Shown here piece by piece: positions 16,550 through 25,929 of a stretch of 64,000 nt of DNA. Position 1 is the stretch's first letter; each line of letters begins with the position of its first letter. The stretch is from positions 124,001 to 188,000 of the forward strand of contig NZ_JAKGUG010000005.1 in assembly GCF_021568855.1 (NCBI RefSeq), given 5' to 3'. A program made the translations under genes and the position numbers. The notes beneath the pieces are model-generated. The model searched no databases and was not told the origin of the DNA. It was given only the letters and a program-made list of their open reading frames with translations. Origin of the DNA: Dethiosulfovibrio russensis (GTDB taxonomy: Bacteria; Synergistota; Synergistia; Synergistales; Dethiosulfovibrionaceae).

Positions 16550-18463
16550 CTACACGTCCAGATTTTGGACCTCATGGGAATGAGCTTGAATAAATTCCCT
16601 TCTGGGCTCGACCTTGTCGCCCATCAGTATGCTGAAGTACTCGTCCGCGGCCAGGGCATCGTCCACCTCTATCCTCTTCATGACCCTGTTTTCAGGATCC
16701 ATGGTGGTCTCCCAAAGCTGCTCCGGGTTCATCTCTCCAAGACCCTTATACCTCTGAACACCTATCTTCTTTCCCGTGTCCTGATGACTGTTCATGAAGG
16801 AACGGAGGTCCTTGTCGCTGAAGATATACTCCGAATGCCTGCCGATCTGAACCCTGTACAGAGGTGGCTGGGCTAGATAAATATATCCTCCCTCGACAAG
16901 CTCCTTCATGTAGCGGTAGAAGAAGGTCAGAAGAAGAGTGCTGATGTGAGCTCCGTCGACGTCGGCATCGGTCATGATTATTATCTTGTGATACCTGAGC
17001 TTCGAGACGTCGAAGTCCTCCCCTATTCCACAGCCGAGGGCCTGTATGATGGTCCTTATCTCTTTGCTGCTGAGGATCCGATCCAGCCGGGCTTTCTCCA
17101 CGTTGAGGATCTTTCCCCTCAGGGGAAGGATGGCCTGAAAGCCCCTGTCCCTGCCCTGCTTAGCACTTCCTCCGGCACTGTCTCCCTCGACTATGTAGAC
17201 CTCGCAATTTTCCGGGATGCGGCCCGAACAGTCCGCCAGCTTTCCCGGCAGGTTCAGGCCGGTCATAGCTGTCTTGCGAACGAGCTCTCTGGCTTTCTTG
17301 GCAGCTTCCCTAGCCTGACGGGCCTTGACCGCCTTGTCAACAACGGGTTTAAGGACGGAGGGGTCGTCGTCCAGGGCCACCAAAAGCCCCTCGTAGACGA
17401 TGGAATCCACTATCCCCTTGACCTCGCTGTTGCCGAGCTTGGTCTTCGTCTGACCCTCGAACTGGGGATCGCCGAGCTTAACCGATATCACGCAGGTTAA
17501 ACCTTCCTTGAGGTCCTCTCCTGACAGGTTGGCGTCCTTATCCTTGAGGACCTTGTTCCTCCTGGCACTTTCGTTTATGGCCCTCGTGATGGCAGAACGT
17601 AGGCCTATGACGTGGGTTCCGCCCTCCATGGTGTGGATCAGGTTGGCAAAGGAAAACAACCTCTCGTGATATCCGTCGTTGTACTGAAGTCCCACCTCGA
17701 CGAAGGTGGATTCCCTCTCTCCCGACACCACTATGGGCTTGGGAAAAAGCGAACTCTTGTCTCGGTTGAGGTATTCCACGAAGGACGCCAGTCCTCCCTC
17801 GTAGTGGAAGGCCCATTCCTTTTCCTCTCTGTCGTCGACCAGGGCTATCTTCAGCCCCGGGTTCAGGAACGCCATCTCCCTGAGCCGGTTGCCAAGGATC
17901 TCGGCGGAAAAGCAGACCTCCTCGAAGATCTCGTCGTCGGGCATGAAGTGAACGGTCGTACCGCTTTTATCCGTCTCGTAGCCACCCTCCAGGTCGGTCA
18001 CGGGAATGCCCTTCTCGAACCTCTGTCCCCAGGTCTTGCCGTTTCTGCATATATCGAGCTCCAGCCAGGACGAAAGGGCGTTCACCACCGATACGCCTAC
18101 TCCGTGAAGTCCGCCGGAGACCTTGTAAGTATCGTTGTTGAACTTGCCTCCGGCGTGCAGAACGGTCAAAACGACCTCGCAGGCAGGACGTCCGTTGGAG
18201 GGATGGGGATCGACGGGGATACCTCTGCCGTTGTCCGACACGGACACACTTCCGTCGGTATGTATAGTTACCTTTATCTCGGAACAGTAACCGGCCAGAG
18301 CCTCGTCAACGGCGTTGTCGACGACCTCGTAGACGCAGTGATGAAGTCCCCGGGTCGCGGTGTCTCCTATGTACATCCCCGGGCGCTTGCGTACCGCCTC
18401 CAAGCCCTCGAGAATCTGTATGCTCTGTGCCGTATATTGAGACTGGGCCGAAGTTGCCGTCAT
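16550..18463 (-). CDS. gyrB: DNA gyrase subunit B
   Basis: GyrB is the ATPase subunit of DNA gyrase, which introduces negative supercoils. It has 637 residues from ATG 18463. The GHKL ATPase domain shows YEVVDNAVDEALAGYC, VSDNGRGIPVD and GGLHGVGVSVVNALS; the transducer has the QTKTKLGNSEV loop; the TOPRIM domain has EGDSAGGSAKQGRDR and MTDADVDGAHI; the end is REFIQAHSHEVQNLDV. The frame runs upstream to 18595, but AAGGAG precedes 18463 and the conserved N-terminus starts there. No dnaN, recF or gyrA lies next to it; a small RemB-like gene ends 4 bases before its start. Confidence 0.97.
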   Translation of the reverse strand: MTATSAQSQYTAQSIQILEGLEAVRKRPGMYIGDTATRGLHHCVYEVVDNAVDEALAGYCSEIKVTIHTDGSVSVSDNGRGIPVDPHPSNGRPACEVVLTVLHAGGKFNNDTYKVSGGLHGVGVSVVNALSSWLELDICRNGKTWGQRFEKGIPVTDLEGGYETDKSGTTVHFMPDDEIFEEVCFSAEILGNRLREMAFLNPGLKIALVDDREEKEWAFHYEGGLASFVEYLNRDKSSLFPKPIVVSGERESTFVEVGLQYNDGYHERLFSFANLIHTMEGGTHVIGLRSAITRAINESARRNKVLKDKDANLSGEDLKEGLTCVISVKLGDPQFEGQTKTKLGNSEVKGIVDSIVYEGLLVALDDDPSVLKPVVDKAVKARQAREAAKKARELVRKTAMTGLNLPGKLADCSGRIPENCEVYIVEGDSAGGSAKQGRDRGFQAILPLRGKILNVEKARLDRILSSKEIRTIIQALGCGIGEDFDVSKLRYHKIIIMTDADVDGAHISTLLLTFFYRYMKELVEGGYIYLAQPPLYRVQIGRHSEYIFSDKDLRSFMNSHQDTGKKIGVQRYKGLGEMNPEQLWETTMDPENRVMKRIEVDDALAADEYFSILMGDKVEPRREFIQAHSHEVQNLDV

Positions 18464-18467
18464 ATAT

Positions 18468-18659
18468 TCATTCTCCTTCCTTTCGGGAAACCAGATCGGT
18501 TCGCCTCGGAAAACAGCGCCGTGCCAGAGTATCCGGTCTGAAGACCGAACGCTCCACGGTCCCGTCGTCGCGATATATACATGTCCCATCTCCATCCTTG
18601 ACGAGAACCACTACCGTCTCCAGTGACAGGACATCTTGGGATTCCAACATCAAAAACAT
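18468..18659 (-). CDS. Small RemB/DUF370-like protein upstream of gyrB
   Basis: This 63-residue frame starts at ATG 18659 after AAAGGGGG (5-base spacing) and ends 4 bases before the gyrB start, the layout of a translationally coupled gene. The N-terminus (MFLMLESQDVLSLETVVVLVKDG) and the GTVERSVFRPDTLARR segment fit the RemA/RemB (DUF370) pattern, in which a short strand pair is followed by an S/T-x-TLxKR-like end. In Bacillus the remB gene (yaaB) also lies directly before gyrB. Members are DNA-binding regulators of extracellular-matrix genes. The sequence match is weak, so the call rests on position, size and translation signals. Confidence 0.6.
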   Translation of the reverse strand: MFLMLESQDVLSLETVVVLVKDGDGTCIYRDDGTVERSVFRPDTLARRCFPRRTDLVSRKEGE

Positions 18660-18732
18660 AGCATCCCCCTTTCGGGAACACTGTCCTCAACCGATATATT
18701 ATAACTCAACAGAGGAATATATAGTAACAGAG

Positions 18733-20160
18733 CTAACGAACTCCCTCGGAGTCGAACTTGGTCTTGAACCAGTCCCTGACCTCCCTGGGCAGAACCCTGA
18801 AGCCGAACCTCTCCTTGGTGAGCCATAGATAGTAATCGTTGGAAAAAGACGATGCCAGCCCCTTTATCGACTTGCCCCGATTTTCCTTTAAAAGCTCGTA
18901 GGTGTTCTTGAACTCTCTGTCCTCGTCGGCGTCCCACCTGAAGGTCGCCAGGGAATATGCCACGGCCCTCTCGGCACTATGACTCGGGAAAAGTGGAAGC
19001 ATAAAGGTGTTGTCCGTCCAATCGTACGTTCCGTATCCCTGACCGGGAACTATTACCACCCGGGGAATTCCGTACATTCGCACCCTGGGGACCCTGAGCA
19101 TGTCGTTGTCCAGAGGTACTAGACGGTTCAATATCTCCGAGACGGCCTCAAAGGTCAGAGGAGGCTGATGAGACTGTTGACACAGAGGAGACGTGTCGGT
19201 CCGGGCCATTCCGGCCATCTGCGCCGCTACCTCCTTTTTTACCTTCAAAGCCTCTTCCACCTGGACCAAGCGATCTCCATCCGACTCCGTTCCAAACTTG
19301 GCGGAACCTCTCTCCACCGCCTTGTCCCAACGGTCCATCTCGTTTCTTATGTGTATGGTCACCGATCCCAGAAAAACGACGTCGTCCAGTAGCCCCTTGA
19401 GCTTGCGCCTCTGGCTGTCCTCGAACCCCTCCACAGACTTAACCGCCCTCGTAAGGATCGACTCTATTTCCTTCCTGGCATAGTGAAAGGAATTGGCCCC
19501 GTCCACGACCTCGTTGTATTCCTTTTTCTCCAGCTCCCTGAAATAGCGGGTTCTCATATGACGTTCAAGAAAGGGCTCCAGGTTCTTCTCCAACCTGTCC
19601 ACCAGTTCGTCCGCCTTATCCTTGGGACATTCGGGGATCTGAGGCAACATGGCCTTCAGAGAAAAGGCCGCCCTCTTAAGAGCTCCGGAAAGCTGGGCCT
19701 GATACCGTTGAAGCTTGTCCCCGAACCTTCCGGCACCGCTTCTTTTCTCCCTGTTGTACAGTAAGGCGTATTTCTCGATCCAAAGATCCGTGAATGTAAG
19801 ATAACGGAACATATCGTCCGGCATATCCTGGGCCAACCAGACCGGCAGGTCCTCGTTGAACGGGGTCACACCGGGGGAGAGAAAGCCGCAGTCCAGGAAA
19901 AGCCTCTCCTTCGACTGAAAAGAGAGCGACACCGGAAGTGTCTTGATCATGGCGACAAGTATCTCCCTGAAGATCTGCCAATAGCGATCGGACATGGAGT
20001 TCCATAGCTTTCTGGCCTCCACTCGATCCTCTCTCTCCGAGGACTCCTGATATTTTCTGTATGCCCCTATGTCCTTGCCGTAATCGGAGCAAAGGGTCCT
20101 TATTCCTTCCTCCTTTTTCCACCGCTCCACGAGAGCGGAAAGTACTACCTCTTGTGCCAA
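18733..20160 (-). CDS. Hypothetical protein, large, soluble, function unknown
   Basis: I do not recognise this protein of 475 residues. It has no signal peptide or membrane helix and is rich in charged and aromatic residues, with a helical middle part (about 130-290, many E/K/R, including an RNEMDRWDKAVERG segment). The C-terminal 120 residues have a compact pattern with RVRMYGIPRVVIVPGQGYGTYDW and SAERAVAYSLATFRWDADEDREF, followed by a WLTKERFGFRVLPREVRDWFKTKF end. AAAGGGGAG is six bases from TTG 20160, so that start is preferred to ATG 20178, which has none. A TACAAT on the minus strand 50 bases upstream may be its -10. Confidence 0.75.
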   Translation of the reverse strand: MAQEVVLSALVERWKKEEGIRTLCSDYGKDIGAYRKYQESSEREDRVEARKLWNSMSDRYWQIFREILVAMIKTLPVSLSFQSKERLFLDCGFLSPGVTPFNEDLPVWLAQDMPDDMFRYLTFTDLWIEKYALLYNREKRSGAGRFGDKLQRYQAQLSGALKRAAFSLKAMLPQIPECPKDKADELVDRLEKNLEPFLERHMRTRYFRELEKKEYNEVVDGANSFHYARKEIESILTRAVKSVEGFEDSQRRKLKGLLDDVVFLGSVTIHIRNEMDRWDKAVERGSAKFGTESDGDRLVQVEEALKVKKEVAAQMAGMARTDTSPLCQQSHQPPLTFEAVSEILNRLVPLDNDMLRVPRVRMYGIPRVVIVPGQGYGTYDWTDNTFMLPLFPSHSAERAVAYSLATFRWDADEDREFKNTYELLKENRGKSIKGLASSFSNDYYLWLTKERFGFRVLPREVRDWFKTKFDSEGVR

Positions 20161-20336
20161 GGGGGACTCCCCTTTCATAGTTAGATATATACATTCCCTA
20201 TTGTACCGTAACCGGCCGAGACCTGTGCCACTTGAGCAGGGATTTCAGGCCTATCTGGCTATGGAGCCTGGGAACTAAAAGGACTACAATCTAAACAAAG
20301 CTAATCGAGGTTAAAAATCCGGAAAGGATGACGACT

Positions 20337-21338
20337 ATGAAAAAGACTCTAGTACTGGCGATCGGGATCATCGTCCTGGCTCTTTCTGCTTCCTCCGCAA
20401 CCGCGTCCCAAGAAAGCCTGAGGGCCTATACTATATGGTCCGAACGATATGCAAAGGCGATCTTCGATGCATTTACGTCGGACACCGGGATAAAGGTCGA
20501 ATGGATGAGGTTCTCCTCGGGGGAACTTCAGGCGAGAATGGAGGCAGAGAAGGCCAATCCCCAGGTGGACGTGGTTTTCGGCAACATGGCGGAGGCCTTC
20601 GTGGACGGAATGGCCAAGGGACTGTTCGATCCCTATCTCCCGGAAAATGCGGAGAAAATCCCCTCGGAGTTCAGGGACAAAGAAGGTTACTGGACGGGCG
20701 TGGCACTGGACCCCATATGTTTCATGACAAACCAAAAGTTTCTACAGGATAAAGACATGACTCCACCGAAATCCTGGGAGGACCTACTGGACGACCGCTA
20801 CGGCAAGAAGCTACAGATGGCCGACGCCAGGACCTCAGGAACGGCCATGTATAGGATACTCAGTCTGGTTCAGGCCATGGGAGAAAACGAAGCCTACGTC
20901 TATCAGACGAAACTCAACGATAACGTACAGGTATACACTAAGAGCGGATCGGGAGGAGCCCTGCCCATCGCTCGAGGCCAAGCCGCCGGAGGCATATTCT
21001 TCCTGGTTGACGCCCTGGAGATGAAACAGAAGGGCTACCCCGTCGTGGTCAGCTATCCGGAAGAAGGGGTGGTGGCAGGGATAGAGGCCATGGCCCTCGT
21101 GAAGGGAGCGTCGCAACCCGATCTGGCTAAACTCTTTCTCGACTGGGCCTCGGGAGAGAGAATGCAGCACCTTTACGGGGAGAACGGCATAAACCTCATC
21201 CCCACAAATCCCGACGTCCCTCCCGCGACGCCGGAGCTGGATATCAACTCGATAAAGATCCTGCCACTGGACGTCGAATGGGCGGGAGAAAACAGGGACA
21301 GACTGGTCGAGAGATGGGTAGAAGAGGTGCTTCGCTAG
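20337..21338 (+). CDS. Second iron(III)-type ABC transporter substrate-binding protein
   Basis: This periplasmic binding protein of 333 residues has a signal peptide ending near SSATASQE. It belongs to the same AfuA/FbpA-like class as the protein at 7654-8670: MRFSSGELQARMEAEKANPQVDVVFGNMAEAF, MADARTSGTAMYRILS and SYPEEGVVAGIEAMAL line up with it. ATG 20337 has AAAGGA eight bases upstream and is preferred to ATG 20328. The permease gene overlaps its end. No ATPase gene follows. Confidence 0.88.
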   Translation: MKKTLVLAIGIIVLALSASSATASQESLRAYTIWSERYAKAIFDAFTSDTGIKVEWMRFSSGELQARMEAEKANPQVDVVFGNMAEAFVDGMAKGLFDPYLPENAEKIPSEFRDKEGYWTGVALDPICFMTNQKFLQDKDMTPPKSWEDLLDDRYGKKLQMADARTSGTAMYRILSLVQAMGENEAYVYQTKLNDNVQVYTKSGSGGALPIARGQAAGGIFFLVDALEMKQKGYPVVVSYPEEGVVAGIEAMALVKGASQPDLAKLFLDWASGERMQHLYGENGINLIPTNPDVPPATPELDINSIKILPLDVEWAGENRDRLVERWVEEVLR

Positions 21339-22927
21339 CTTTATGGGCGGCCTTGGGGGTGTTCGTGCTTTATCCCCTGGGCCGTCTCTTCGTAGTAGCG
21401 ACCACCCATGGCGGAGGATTCTCGCCGACCCCCCTGCTGAACGTGATGACCGACGGATACAGCCTCGCCGCCATGAGGAACACAGCGATACTGGCGACGG
21501 CAGTGGCCACGGCGGGAACGGCGATAGGTTTCGCCTTCGCGCTCTGCTCCTCGGGGATACCGATTCCCCGTTGGATCGGAAGATCCGTCGACAGCGTAGT
21601 CGTATTGCCACTGGTCTCTCCGCCCTTCATGACCGGAATCTCTCTGTCGGTACTGTTGGGACCGGGGGGGACCATACCGAATCTGATAGGCATGCCCGAC
21701 CTGAACCTCTACGGGTTCTGGGGAACCTGGCTCGCAGAGATCATGACCTATTTCCCTCTAGCCTATCTGGCACTGTCGGCGGTCCTCGAGGGGATAGACG
21801 GAGAACTGGAGGAATCGGCCATGACCCTGGGGGCCACCAGGCTCCAGGCCTTCCGAGAGGTGACCGTTCCTCTGGCGATTCCCGGACTGGCCAACTCGTT
21901 CCTGCTGCTCTTCGGAGCCTCTTTGGCCGATTTCGCGTCTCCTATGGTGATGGGAGGACACAACTTTCCCGTCCTAACCACCCAGGCCTATCTAAGGATA
22001 ACGGGCATGTACGACCTCCAGGGAGGAGCGGCCCTCTCTCTTTTTCTGATAATACCCGCTATAGGGGTTTACCTGATCCAGAGAAGGTGGACAGAGAACC
22101 GGGAGTTCACCACCATTTCGGGAAAAGGCGGCAGGGACCGTCCTCGAAGACCGATCGAGAAGTGGGAGAAGTGGGTCCTGGCCGTCGTGGCGTCCATATC
22201 GTCGTTCCTGTTGGTCGTATACGGCACTATACTGACGGCGTCGTTGGTCCGGGCGTGGGGACTGGACAACTCCTTTACGCTGGAACATTACGGCTACGCC
22301 CTGTCGTCGGGGTTGGGATCCATAAAGGACACCTTCCTACTGGCTACCACCGCCACTCTGATCGGCACGGTCGTATCGGTCACGGCGGGATATCTGGTCA
22401 CGAAAAGGGAGACCCCCCTCAGAGGAACCATGGAGGCGGTCTCCCTTCTGAACTCCATATTGCCCGGCACTGCCGTGGGGATAGCCTACGTGATAGCCTT
22501 CAACTCCGGCCCGATCGTCTTGACCGGAACCATGACCATACTGGTGGCCCTGTGCGTTTTCCGCTACGGCGCCGCGGCGATGAGGCTCACGATAGCATCG
22601 CTGAGCCAGATGGACCGTTCCCTGGAGGAGGCCGCCATGAACCTAGGAGCCTCGGGGTTCACCGTGTTCAGGAAGATAACCGTCCCCCTTATAGCCCCGG
22701 CCATATCGGGAGGGATGAAATCACTGTTCGTGATATCCATGACAGCGATAAGCGCCATGATATTTCTGGTCTCGGTCAGATGGAACCTCCTCACGGTTAG
22801 GATACTGGAGTGCATCACCGAGCTTATGTTCGGCCAGGCGGCGGCCCTGTCGGTGGTGCTGGTTACCATCGTCTTCTCCGTTTCGAAGCTGATAGACCGG
22901 CTCTTTCGAGTTAGATGGAGAAGTTGA
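21278..22927 (+). CDS. Second iron(III)-type ABC transporter permease, fused two-domain
   Basis: This 549-residue protein has two tandem BPD_transp_1 domains and about 12 helices. The coupling loops are AMTLGATRLQAFREVTVPLAIPG and AAMNLGASGFTVFRKITVPLIAP. It is a paralogue of the permease at 8630-10315. The N-terminus is uncertain: ATG 21278 overlaps the binding-protein gene by 61 bases, and ATG 21314 would also work; neither has a clear ribosome-binding site. Its last 17 bases overlap the convergent aminotransferase gene, so no ATPase gene can belong to this operon. Confidence 0.88.
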   Translation: MGGRKQGQTGREMGRRGASLALWAALGVFVLYPLGRLFVVATTHGGGFSPTPLLNVMTDGYSLAAMRNTAILATAVATAGTAIGFAFALCSSGIPIPRWIGRSVDSVVVLPLVSPPFMTGISLSVLLGPGGTIPNLIGMPDLNLYGFWGTWLAEIMTYFPLAYLALSAVLEGIDGELEESAMTLGATRLQAFREVTVPLAIPGLANSFLLLFGASLADFASPMVMGGHNFPVLTTQAYLRITGMYDLQGGAALSLFLIIPAIGVYLIQRRWTENREFTTISGKGGRDRPRRPIEKWEKWVLAVVASISSFLLVVYGTILTASLVRAWGLDNSFTLEHYGYALSSGLGSIKDTFLLATTATLIGTVVSVTAGYLVTKRETPLRGTMEAVSLLNSILPGTAVGIAYVIAFNSGPIVLTGTMTILVALCVFRYGAAAMRLTIASLSQMDRSLEEAAMNLGASGFTVFRKITVPLIAPAISGGMKSLFVISMTAISAMIFLVSVRWNLLTVRILECITELMFGQAAALSVVLVTIVFSVSKLIDRLFRVRWRS

Positions 22928-24008
22928 GCTTATCCAACATCTCCTCTATCTCGTCGTCCGTCACGTTCAGAGCCGGCAGAAAACGTATGGCCCCTCCGGC
23001 TACATTGAGCAGTGCCCCTCGATCAAAGGCCGCCTGGCGAACGGTATTGGCGTCTTTCGTGACTGCGCCTATCATGAGCCCCAAACCTCTGACCGAATCG
23101 ACCCAAGGAAGCCTCTTCAGCCCTTCGGACAGAAGCCGCCCCTTACGGGTCACCTCCGAGAGAAAATCGTCGGTCATGGCCTGCAAGACCGGAAGCCCCG
23201 CCGCAAGGGATAGGGGGTTTGGGGCAAAGGTGGAGCCGTGTTCCCCCTGAGCGAAGGGAGAACATCCGAAGGCCAGAAGTGCTCCCAGAGGGAGCCCTCC
23301 CCCTAGCCCTTTCCCCAATGTAATCAGGTCGGGTTTTAAGCCGTAATGCCGATAGCCATAGCCCTTTCCGGTCCGCCCCAGGCCGGACTGGATCTCGTCG
23401 GCCACCAAGAGGAACCGACCTTCCTCGTGAAGGGAGTGTATGGTCTCGGCCAGATCCTCCGAGCAGGGCAAAATTCCGCTGTTGCCCTGCACCGTCTCCA
23501 GAAAGACCGCCGCCACCTCGTTGGCCTCGCAGAAGAGCCTCAGGCACTCGCCGCTCAGAGGTAAAAATATCCCATCGGAAAGCAGCGGCTCGAAGGGCTT
23601 CCTTATGCCCGGCCCCCAGGTGATGGACAGGGAGCCGCAGGTCCTGCCATGAAAATTCCCCTTAAAGGAGATTATCTTGCCCGGCCGGAGGGCCTTAACA
23701 GCCTTGATAGCCGCCTCGGTGGCCTCCGCTCCCGAGTTGGAAAATGCTACCTGTCCGTCTCTTCCGTCCAGTGCCAGAACGGCCTCGGCCATGGAAAGGG
23801 CGTCGGGATCGAGAAAGTAGTTTCCTAGGTGAAGATGTCGGCCTGCCTTGGCCTCGATGGCCTTCAAGGTCGGTCCGTAGGAATGGCCCATGGCCATGAC
23901 TCCTATGCCGGAGTAACAGTCCAGAAACTCTCCCCTGTCGGTGAAGAGCCTGACCCCCTCGGCACGTTCCACCGTGATCGGGAGGGGACTGTAGAGAGGT
24001 GCCAGCAT
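22911..24008 (-). CDS. Class-III PLP aminotransferase of the lysine operon (acetylornithine/N-acetyl-diaminopimelate type)
   Basis: This PLP-dependent aminotransferase has 365 residues. ALSMAEAVLAL..QVAFSNSGAEATEAAIK binds PLP phosphate, ADEIQSGLGRTG holds the Asp that contacts the pyridine nitrogen, and LITLGKGLGGGLPLGALL holds the Schiff-base Lys. It looks like ArgD, but in this operon, behind dapH and lysC, the likely reaction is transamination of N-acetyl-2-amino-6-oxopimelate to N-acetyl-LL-diaminopimelate. That assignment is from context. It may also serve arginine synthesis. It starts right at the lysC stop. Confidence 0.85.
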   Translation of the reverse strand: MLAPLYSPLPITVERAEGVRLFTDRGEFLDCYSGIGVMAMGHSYGPTLKAIEAKAGRHLHLGNYFLDPDALSMAEAVLALDGRDGQVAFSNSGAEATEAAIKAVKALRPGKIISFKGNFHGRTCGSLSITWGPGIRKPFEPLLSDGIFLPLSGECLRLFCEANEVAAVFLETVQGNSGILPCSEDLAETIHSLHEEGRFLLVADEIQSGLGRTGKGYGYRHYGLKPDLITLGKGLGGGLPLGALLAFGCSPFAQGEHGSTFAPNPLSLAAGLPVLQAMTDDFLSEVTRKGRLLSEGLKRLPWVDSVRGLGLMIGAVTKDANTVRQAAFDRGALLNVAGGAIRFLPALNVTDDEIEEMLDKLNFSI

Positions 24009-25228
24009 CAGGCTTGCTCCTCCCTACGATCGAACTCCGCCACCAGAGCTTTGGCGGCGTCTCCGGCCTGATCCCTCGGGACTAGCACCGATATCTTTAT
24101 CTCCGACGTGGTGGTCCCTAGAACCGAGACCTCCGCTCCGTCCAGAGCGGAGAAGAAACGGGCCGCCACGCCGGAGCTGGTCTTCATCCCGACTCCCACA
24201 GCCGACACCTTGGCGACGGTGGAGTCGTCCGACAGGGACCAACCGTCGATACCCTCCAGACTCTCCCTCACGGAATCACGGACCTGACATATATGCCCCG
24301 ACACCACGGAGAAGGTTATGGACGTCCTCCCCCCGGCGGAGACGGTGGATATCATGTCCACGTTGACACCGTCGGCGGCGAGACATCCGAAGAGCCTCGT
24401 GAGGAGGTCGACCCCGTCGGGCAGCCCCTCCAGAGTGACCTTCATCTGATCCATATCGACGGCGATACCGGTTACCACAGGTTGTTCCAGCCACTCCGGA
24501 AGCGTATTCACGATTCTCGTCCCCTCCTCGTCGGAAAATGTGGAGCCACAGTAGAGGTCCACCTCGTATTTCTTAGCTATCTCCACCCCTCTGGAATGGA
24601 GGACCTTGGCTCCCAGAGCGGCCATCTCTAACATCTCGTCGTAGACCACGTAGTCCAGCTTCTTGGCCTCCGGCACGACCCTGGGATCGCAGGCGTAGAT
24701 ACCGGCCACGTCGCTGTATATCTCACAGGGAACCCCCAGCTTGGCCGCAACTGCTATGGCAGAGGTGTCCGAGCCCCCTCTGCCCAATGTGGTCACGTCG
24801 CCGTCGGGCGATATGCCCTGGAATCCGGTGATGACCACCACCTGGACGTCCTCGAGACGATGCCTTAGCCTTGATAGGTCCAGATCAACTATGCGGGCGT
24901 CGCGAAACCGTCCGGTGGTCTCTATGCCGAGCTGGAAGGCATTGAGAGACAGTGCGGAGACCTCCATATCGTGCAGGGCCATCGCCAGCAGGGCAGCGGA
25001 GGTCTGTTCTCCCGTAGAGAGAAGCATGTCCATCTCCCTTGGACTCGGCGACGAACTAACCTGCTCCGCCAGGGAGATCAGGTCGTCGGTGGTATCTCCC
25101 ATGGCGGAGACCACCACGGCCAGCCTGTCCCCTCGAGCTACTCTATCGACTATCTTTCGGGCGACTGTCTTTATATGCCCCGCAGTGGCGACCGACGAAC
25201 CTCCGTATTTCTGGACCACTAAGGCCAT
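24008..25228 (-). CDS. lysC: Aspartate kinase
   Basis: LysC phosphorylates aspartate, the first step toward lysine, threonine and methionine. It has 406 residues, the class of monofunctional kinases with a kinase domain (KYGGSSVATAGHIK start, VVVSAMGDTTDDLI, TLGRGGSDTSAIAVAAKLG) and two C-terminal ACT domains, which usually bind lysine or threonine for feedback inhibition. An internal start for a separate beta subunit is possible but not evident. It lies inside the dapA-dapB-dapH-lysC operon, two bases after dapH. Confidence 0.94.
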   Translation of the reverse strand: MALVVQKYGGSSVATAGHIKTVARKIVDRVARGDRLAVVVSAMGDTTDDLISLAEQVSSSPSPREMDMLLSTGEQTSAALLAMALHDMEVSALSLNAFQLGIETTGRFRDARIVDLDLSRLRHRLEDVQVVVITGFQGISPDGDVTTLGRGGSDTSAIAVAAKLGVPCEIYSDVAGIYACDPRVVPEAKKLDYVVYDEMLEMAALGAKVLHSRGVEIAKKYEVDLYCGSTFSDEEGTRIVNTLPEWLEQPVVTGIAVDMDQMKVTLEGLPDGVDLLTRLFGCLAADGVNVDMISTVSAGGRTSITFSVVSGHICQVRDSVRESLEGIDGWSLSDDSTVAKVSAVGVGMKTSSGVAARFFSALDGAEVSVLGTTTSEIKISVLVPRDQAGDAAKALVAEFDRREEQA

Positions 25229-25230
25229 GG

Positions 25231-25929
25231 CTAAAGTTCCCTCAGATCCGCCACTATGCGGGTTTTATCGGCGGTCTGGGCGTCCACGTCCTTTACCACC
25301 CTGGCCGGAATACCGGCCACCACTACTCCGGGAGGAACGTCCTTGGTGACTATGGCTCCGGAGGCCACCACCGAACGGGCTCCGACTCTCACTCCCTCGA
25401 ATATGACGGCGTTGGCTCCTACCAGGACGTCGTCCTCCACCACCACAGGCAGGGCGCTAGGGGGCTCTATGACGCCGGCCAGAACCGCTCCGGCACCGAT
25501 ATGACAGTTCTTCCCCACCGTGGCCCGACCTCCAAGCACGGCGTTCATGTCTATCATGGTGCCCTCTCCTATCACCGCTCCGATGTTTATGACCGCCCCC
25601 ATCATGACGACGGCCCCCCTGCCTATCTCCACCATATCGCGGATTATCGCTCCGGGCTCTATTCTGGCCTCGTATTTAGTGAGGTCAGCCATCGGCACGG
25701 CCGAGTTCCTGGCCTCAACCTCGACCTCGAAATCGTCGATGCGGTCCGAGTTGGCCTCCAAAAAGGCCATAACCTCGGCTCTGTCTCCCTTGACGACGCC
25801 GAACTCGGAACCTCCGACGAAACGGAGATCGCCCCAGCTCAGCCCATCCAGTTTGCCGGAGAGAAAAACCCTGACCGGCGTTTTCTTGACCGACTCCTTT
25901 ATGAGTCGGATCACCTCTTCAGTGCGCAT
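25231..25929 (-). CDS. dapH: Tetrahydrodipicolinate N-acetyltransferase (DapH)
   Basis: DapH acetylates tetrahydrodipicolinate using acetyl-CoA. The 232 residues consist of a short N-terminal domain and a left-handed beta-helix of hexapeptide repeats with [47 protein letters not shown] and the [18 protein letters not shown] end. These match DapH rather than succinyl-type DapD. This fixes the branch as the acetylase variant of the diaminopimelate pathway. It overlaps the end of dapB by 19 bases. Confidence 0.95.
   Translation of the reverse strand: MRTEEVIRLIKESVKKTPVRVFLSGKLDGLSWGDLRFVGGSEFGVVKGDRAEVMAFLEANSDRIDDFEVEVEARNSAVPMADLTKYEARIEPGAIIRDMVEIGRGAVVMMGAVINIGAVIGEGTMIDMNAVLGGRATVGKNCHIGAGAVLAGVIEPPSALPVVVEDDVLVGANAVIFEGVRVGARSVVASGAIVTKDVPPGVVVAGIPARVVKDVDAQTADKTRIVADLREL

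Noticed and set aside
21343-22800. 485-residue frame in the +1 shadow of the second iron-type permease
   Set aside because: Low-complexity Arg/Gly/His-rich translation without known motifs; the membrane-protein frame is clearly the coding one.
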